This document shows, in pieces, positions 6,332 to 8,638 of a DNA stretch of 8,638 nucleotides. The notes beneath the pieces were generated by a model, which saw only the letters and a list, made by a program, of their open reading frames with translations, was not told the DNA's origin and made no database searches. How positions within the stretch are numbered: the stretch's first letter is position 1; every line of letters starts with the position of its first letter. The translations under genes were made by a program, and so were the position numbers. Source of the DNA: Defluviitaleaceae bacterium (GTDB lineage Bacteria; Bacillota; Clostridia; Lachnospirales; UBA5962); contig WRFW01000166.1 in assembly GCA_009787435.1 (NCBI GenBank), positions 1 through 8,638 of the forward strand. Direction: 5' to 3'.

Positions 6332-7594
6332 TTAAGTTTTTTTAATATAGTTTTCCTTTGTAGTTTGCCTTTGCCTTGCTATTCCAAAAGAATCTGGGGG
6401 CAAATTATCTGTTATTGTTGAACCTGCGGCTATAAAAGCTCCTTTGCCAACTTCAACTGGTGCAATTAAATTTGTATTGCACCCTATAAATGCATTATCT
6501 TCTATTTTAGTTAAGTGTTTGTTTTTACCATCATAGTTAACTGTAATAGCACCGCAACTAAAGTTAACATTTTCGCCTAACAAAGCATCTCCAATATAGC
6601 TTAAATGGGCAACTTTTGTGCCAGTTCCTAAAGTTGCATTTTTAGTTTCAACGAAATTACCAATGCGTACGTTATCGCCTAAAATAGTTCCCGGTCTTAA
6701 ATGGGCATATGGCCCCAAAGTACAATTTTGACCAATTACACAATCACCCTCTATTACTGTTCCGGGCATTATTATAGTATCTTTGCCTATTTTAGTATGA
6801 ACGCTTATATAAGTAGTAGTTGGGTCTATGATTGTAACACCTGAAATCATTAATTTTTCATTTATGCGTTTTTGCATAATTTTCGTTGCATGGGCAAGCT
6901 CTACACGGCTATTAACGCCAACAAATTCTTCATTGTTAGGGGAAATAGTAGCCTGAACTTTTTTACCTTTTGAAAGCAAAATTTCAACTGCATCGGTCAA
7001 ATAAAGTTCATTTTGGGCATTGTTGTTATTCATGCCTAAAATGGCTTCCCGCAAAGCAGAAGCTTTGAAACAATAAAGCCCTGTGTTTATCTCATTTATT
7101 TCTTGCTGTTTGTGTGTAGCATCTTTCTGCTCTACTATTTTTTCTAAGAGACCGTCTTTCCGAACAATACGACCATAGCCAAAAGGATTATCAACATTTG
7201 TAGATTGTAAAGTTAAATCGGCATTAGCAGCTTTATGTATATCGTGAATATTTTTTAATGTTTCTTTAGTTAATAGGGGCATATCACCATAAAGAATTAA
7301 AACATCATCTTCGGCTGTTATAAAAGGTAGTGCCATGCTAGCGGCATGGCCTGTGCCTAGCTGCCTATCTTGATGAGAAAATATAATATTTTCTTTACCC
7401 AATAACTCGCTTCTAACTATTTCTTCTTTAAAACCAGTAACTATAATTGCTTTTTTAGAACCTGCCCCAAAAGCCGCATCAACAGCGTAGCTAACCATAG
7501 CTTTATCAAAAATTTTGTGAACTACTTTAGGCAAGCTAGAATTCATTCTAGTGCCTTGCCCAGCCGCTAAGACTACAGTTACAAACCCGTCCAT
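6332..7594 (-). CDS. glmU: Bifunctional GlmU: GlcN-1-P acetyltransferase / GlcNAc-1-P uridylyltransferase, shortened beta-helix
   Basis: GlmU makes UDP-GlcNAc, the precursor of peptidoglycan and teichoic acids, in two cytosolic steps. The N-terminal pyrophosphorylase has LAAGQGTRMNSSLPKVVH (9-26), GTGHA (80-84), YGDMPL (102-107, metal Asp104), PFGYGRIVR (137-145) and GVNSR (226-230, metal Asn228). The C-terminal left-handed beta-helix acetyltransferase has HLRPG (298-302), VETKNA (315-320), AHLSYIGD (329-336, catalytic His330, E. coli His363), CGAITVNYDGKNK (347-359) and GCNTNLIAPV (371-380). The length of 420 is below the usual 456 or so. The deficit lies between Asn228 and His330: 102 residues here, 136 in E. 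coli, so about 34 residues of early helix coils are missing after VIEGDCVIG. All catalytic positions I can name remain. AAGGAG (7605-7600) sits five bases before the ATG. It is first in the operon. Confidence 0.97.
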   Translation of the reverse strand: MDGFVTVVLAAGQGTRMNSSLPKVVHKIFDKAMVSYAVDAAFGAGSKKAIIVTGFKEEIVRSELLGKENIIFSHQDRQLGTGHAASMALPFITAEDDVLILYGDMPLLTKETLKNIHDIHKAANADLTLQSTNVDNPFGYGRIVRKDGLLEKIVEQKDATHKQQEINEINTGLYCFKASALREAILGMNNNNAQNELYLTDAVEILLSKGKKVQATISPNNEEFVGVNSRVELAHATKIMQKRINEKLMISGVTIIDPTTTYISVHTKIGKDTIIMPGTVIEGDCVIGQNCTLGPYAHLRPGTILGDNVRIGNFVETKNATLGTGTKVAHLSYIGDALLGENVNFSCGAITVNYDGKNKHLTKIEDNAFIGCNTNLIAPVEVGKGAFIAAGSTITDNLPPDSFGIARQRQTTKENYIKKT

Positions 7595-7628
7595 AAAAAC
7601 TCCTTACTTTAAAATTTACTATACTAAT

Positions 7629-7657
7629 ATTGTATCAAATATATTGCTAAATATCAA
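7629..7657 (-). promoter_or_regulatory. Sigma-A-type promoter of the glmU-prs-pth-mfd operon
   Basis: On the - strand, -35 TTGATA (7657-7652) and -10 TACAAT (7634-7629) are separated by exactly 17 bases, each one or two bases from consensus. Transcription would start near 7621, giving a leader of about 27 bases before the glmU ATG. It lies just downstream of the terminator of the stalk-domain gene, so the operon is separately transcribed. Confidence 0.8.
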
Positions 7658-7678
7658 CTGTTTTATTAAATTTGAAAA

Positions 7679-7707
7679 ATAAAAAAGCCCGCCTATAGGA
7701 GGCGGGC
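7679..7707 (-). terminator. Rho-independent terminator of the stalk-domain gene
   Basis: GCCCGCC (7687-7693) and GGCGGGC (7701-7707) form a seven-pair GC-only stem with a seven-base loop. On the - strand it is followed by a T-run (7686-7679). It lies about 120 bases after the stop of the right-hand gene and only about 20 bases before the glmU promoter. Confidence 0.93.
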
Positions 7708-7826
7708 ACAAATTAAATTTTTAAAATTATAAGAAAATATAGCAATATGCGGCATGAAATAAATCTAACTAAGTTATGTAACTATAGAAACCATATATTT
7801 CAAATGATTATAGAAGATAATTTGGA
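7708..7826 (-). other. Long AT-rich 3' untranslated stretch of the stalk-domain gene
   Basis: About 120 bases between the stop codon and the terminator carry no open frame of interest. A small palindrome, AGTTA-TG-TAACT (7772-7783), is present, and TAGCAATAT at 7740-7748 is inverted relative to ATATTGCTA at 7641-7649 in the glmU promoter spacer. I assign no function. Confidence 0.3.
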
Positions 7827-8638
7827 TTAATCTAAACCGCCATGCCATTCAACATTGCCTATTTCATAACTGCCGATATTAGTGTAATCTACTAAGCGAA
7901 CGCCACGGAATGAACGTTGGTTTCCTCTGTTTAATCGAACATATAAGCGGTTAAGGTTCGTTTCTGTATCTACTCTATAGCCCATAGTTTCAGCTAGCGA
8001 ACGTATTGGTAAAAATGTTCTATCTTCAATTATTGTAGGCCCCACTGCATCTAAGAAATTGTGAATTTGCCCTTGGTCTTCAGGGGCTGAATTTGGTTGA
8101 CGCATAGTGAAGTTGTTTCTTCCAATGCGCATAGTTATTGAATAGCCGTCTCTTCTTAATATTATTTGCCTTAATCTTTCTGACCAACTTACTTGGAAGC
8201 CAAGACCAACCGCAAAAGACCTAACACCTACCATAAGCCTGCCATTTGGTTCTATAAAAGGCTCTGGATATGTTAAAATGTGATTATCACCTACGTATAC
8301 GACTACGTCTTCTGCGGGGCTCACTTCCACTACTTGAAAAGGGAGCAATTCCCTCGTATCTATTACTCTATAATACATTGCTCTACCAGGCGTTCGCACA
8401 CGAATTATATATACATCTCTACTTAAGAGGGCTGTAAATACGTTATGAAATTCATTACGCTCTGTTAAAAATCTGTCCACAAATTCATGTGTATCGTATC
8501 TAAAAAAATCTATAACCGATACACGGTTTGGGTGTGCAATAGTAGTTGTAAGAGTTCCATAATCTACAACAATACCTATTATTTGAACTGGGTTTGGTTC
8601 TCTTCTAGTTGTTGCTAAAGCAGCTCGCACTGGTCTTG
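7827..8638 (-). CDS. Copper-amine-oxidase N-terminal-like (stalk) domain protein, 5' end outside the window
   Basis: The frame is open to the window edge, so the gene is partial. A GTG at 8630-8628 would give 267 residues but has no visible SD and is probably internal. Residues about 113-233 (counted from that GTG) match the stalk-type copper amine oxidase N-terminal domain. Two similar halves are visible: FIEPNGRLMVGVRSFAVGLG then VSWSERLRQIIL, and IIEDRTFLPIRSLAETMG then VDTETNLNRLYV, each a beta-strand, a GR-L-P-R-type turn, a helix and a strand. In Clostridia such domains occur on secreted or cell-surface proteins and are thought to act in wall attachment or binding; they are not oxidases by themselves. 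Residues 1-110 are beta-rich and unrecognised. A signal peptide, if any, lies outside. The visible part has no lysine, no cysteine and about 31 arginines. A strong terminator follows at 7679-7707. Confidence 0.8.
   Translation of the reverse strand, partial: RPVRAALATTRREPNPVQIIGIVVDYGTLTTTIAHPNRVSVIDFFRYDTHEFVDRFLTERNEFHNVFTALLSRDVYIIRVRTPGRAMYYRVIDTRELLPFQVVEVSPAEDVVVYVGDNHILTYPEPFIEPNGRLMVGVRSFAVGLGFQVSWSERLRQIILRRDGYSITMRIGRNNFTMRQPNSAPEDQGQIHNFLDAVGPTIIEDRTFLPIRSLAETMGYRVDTETNLNRLYVRLNRGNQRSFRGVRLVDYTNIGSYEIGNVEWHGGLD

Noticed and set aside
7621..7636. ATAC...GTAT dyad over the glmU -10 box, possible repressor site
   Set aside because: Only four bases per arm in very AT-rich sequence and overlapping a promoter that is itself self-similar; too weak to call.
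7641..7748. Inverted copies of ATATTGCTA flanking the stalk-gene terminator, possible operator pair
   Set aside because: Nine AT-rich bases about 90 bases apart are expected by chance in this composition, and only one copy overlaps the promoter.
1..8638. CRISPR array, tRNA/rRNA genes, transposase or integrase, attachment sites
   Set aside because: I found no regularly spaced repeats, no tRNA-like cloverleaf, no recombinase-like protein and no flanking direct repeats; absence by eye is not a formal search.

Overview
The window is AT-rich and strongly suggests a low-GC Gram-positive bacterium of the Clostridia type. The reasons are the glmU-prs-pth-mfd order known from Firmicutes, lysine- and isoleucine-rich proteins, purine-rich Shine-Dalgarno sites (AAAGGAG type) and a protein with copper-amine-oxidase-like stalk repeats at the right end. 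I cannot name the species.

Left region (about 1-1500, + strand) is accessory DNA. It starts with a headless reading frame (170-397) that reads like the C-terminal tip of a polymorphic (Rhs/CDI/LXG-type) toxin. A small acidic protein resembling colicin-D-type immunity proteins follows (415-699), then a second small acidic protein of unknown family that overlaps it by ATGA (696-1127), then a terminator. A further gene remnant lies at 1203-1425 and appears broken by one base in a run of seven A. This looks like an orphan toxin-tip/immunity cassette array next to a housekeeping operon.

Central region (1431-7660, - strand) is one operon read right to left: glmU (UDP-GlcNAc synthesis), prs (PRPP synthesis), pth (peptidyl-tRNA recycling) and mfd (transcription-coupled repair). 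It has a clear sigma-A promoter upstream of glmU and a terminator after mfd. In Bacillus, rplY/ctc lies between prs and pth and fin between pth and mfd; both are missing here. Two of the four enzymes are shortened internally but keep their catalytic motifs: Mfd appears to lack domain D3, and GlmU lacks about 34 residues (about two coils) of its left-handed beta-helix. Prs carries an extra segment of about 22 residues near its N-terminus. The prs leader holds an 18-bp imperfect inverted repeat enclosing two small hairpins and ending just before the ribosome-binding site, which is the best candidate here for an undescribed regulatory RNA.

Right region (7679-8638, - strand) is the 3' part of a gene for a probable surface or secreted protein with a copper-amine-oxidase N-terminal-like (stalk) domain, ending in a strong terminator. 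Its visible 267 residues contain no lysine and no cysteine but about 31 arginines, which is striking beside lysine-rich neighbours. Its start lies outside the window.
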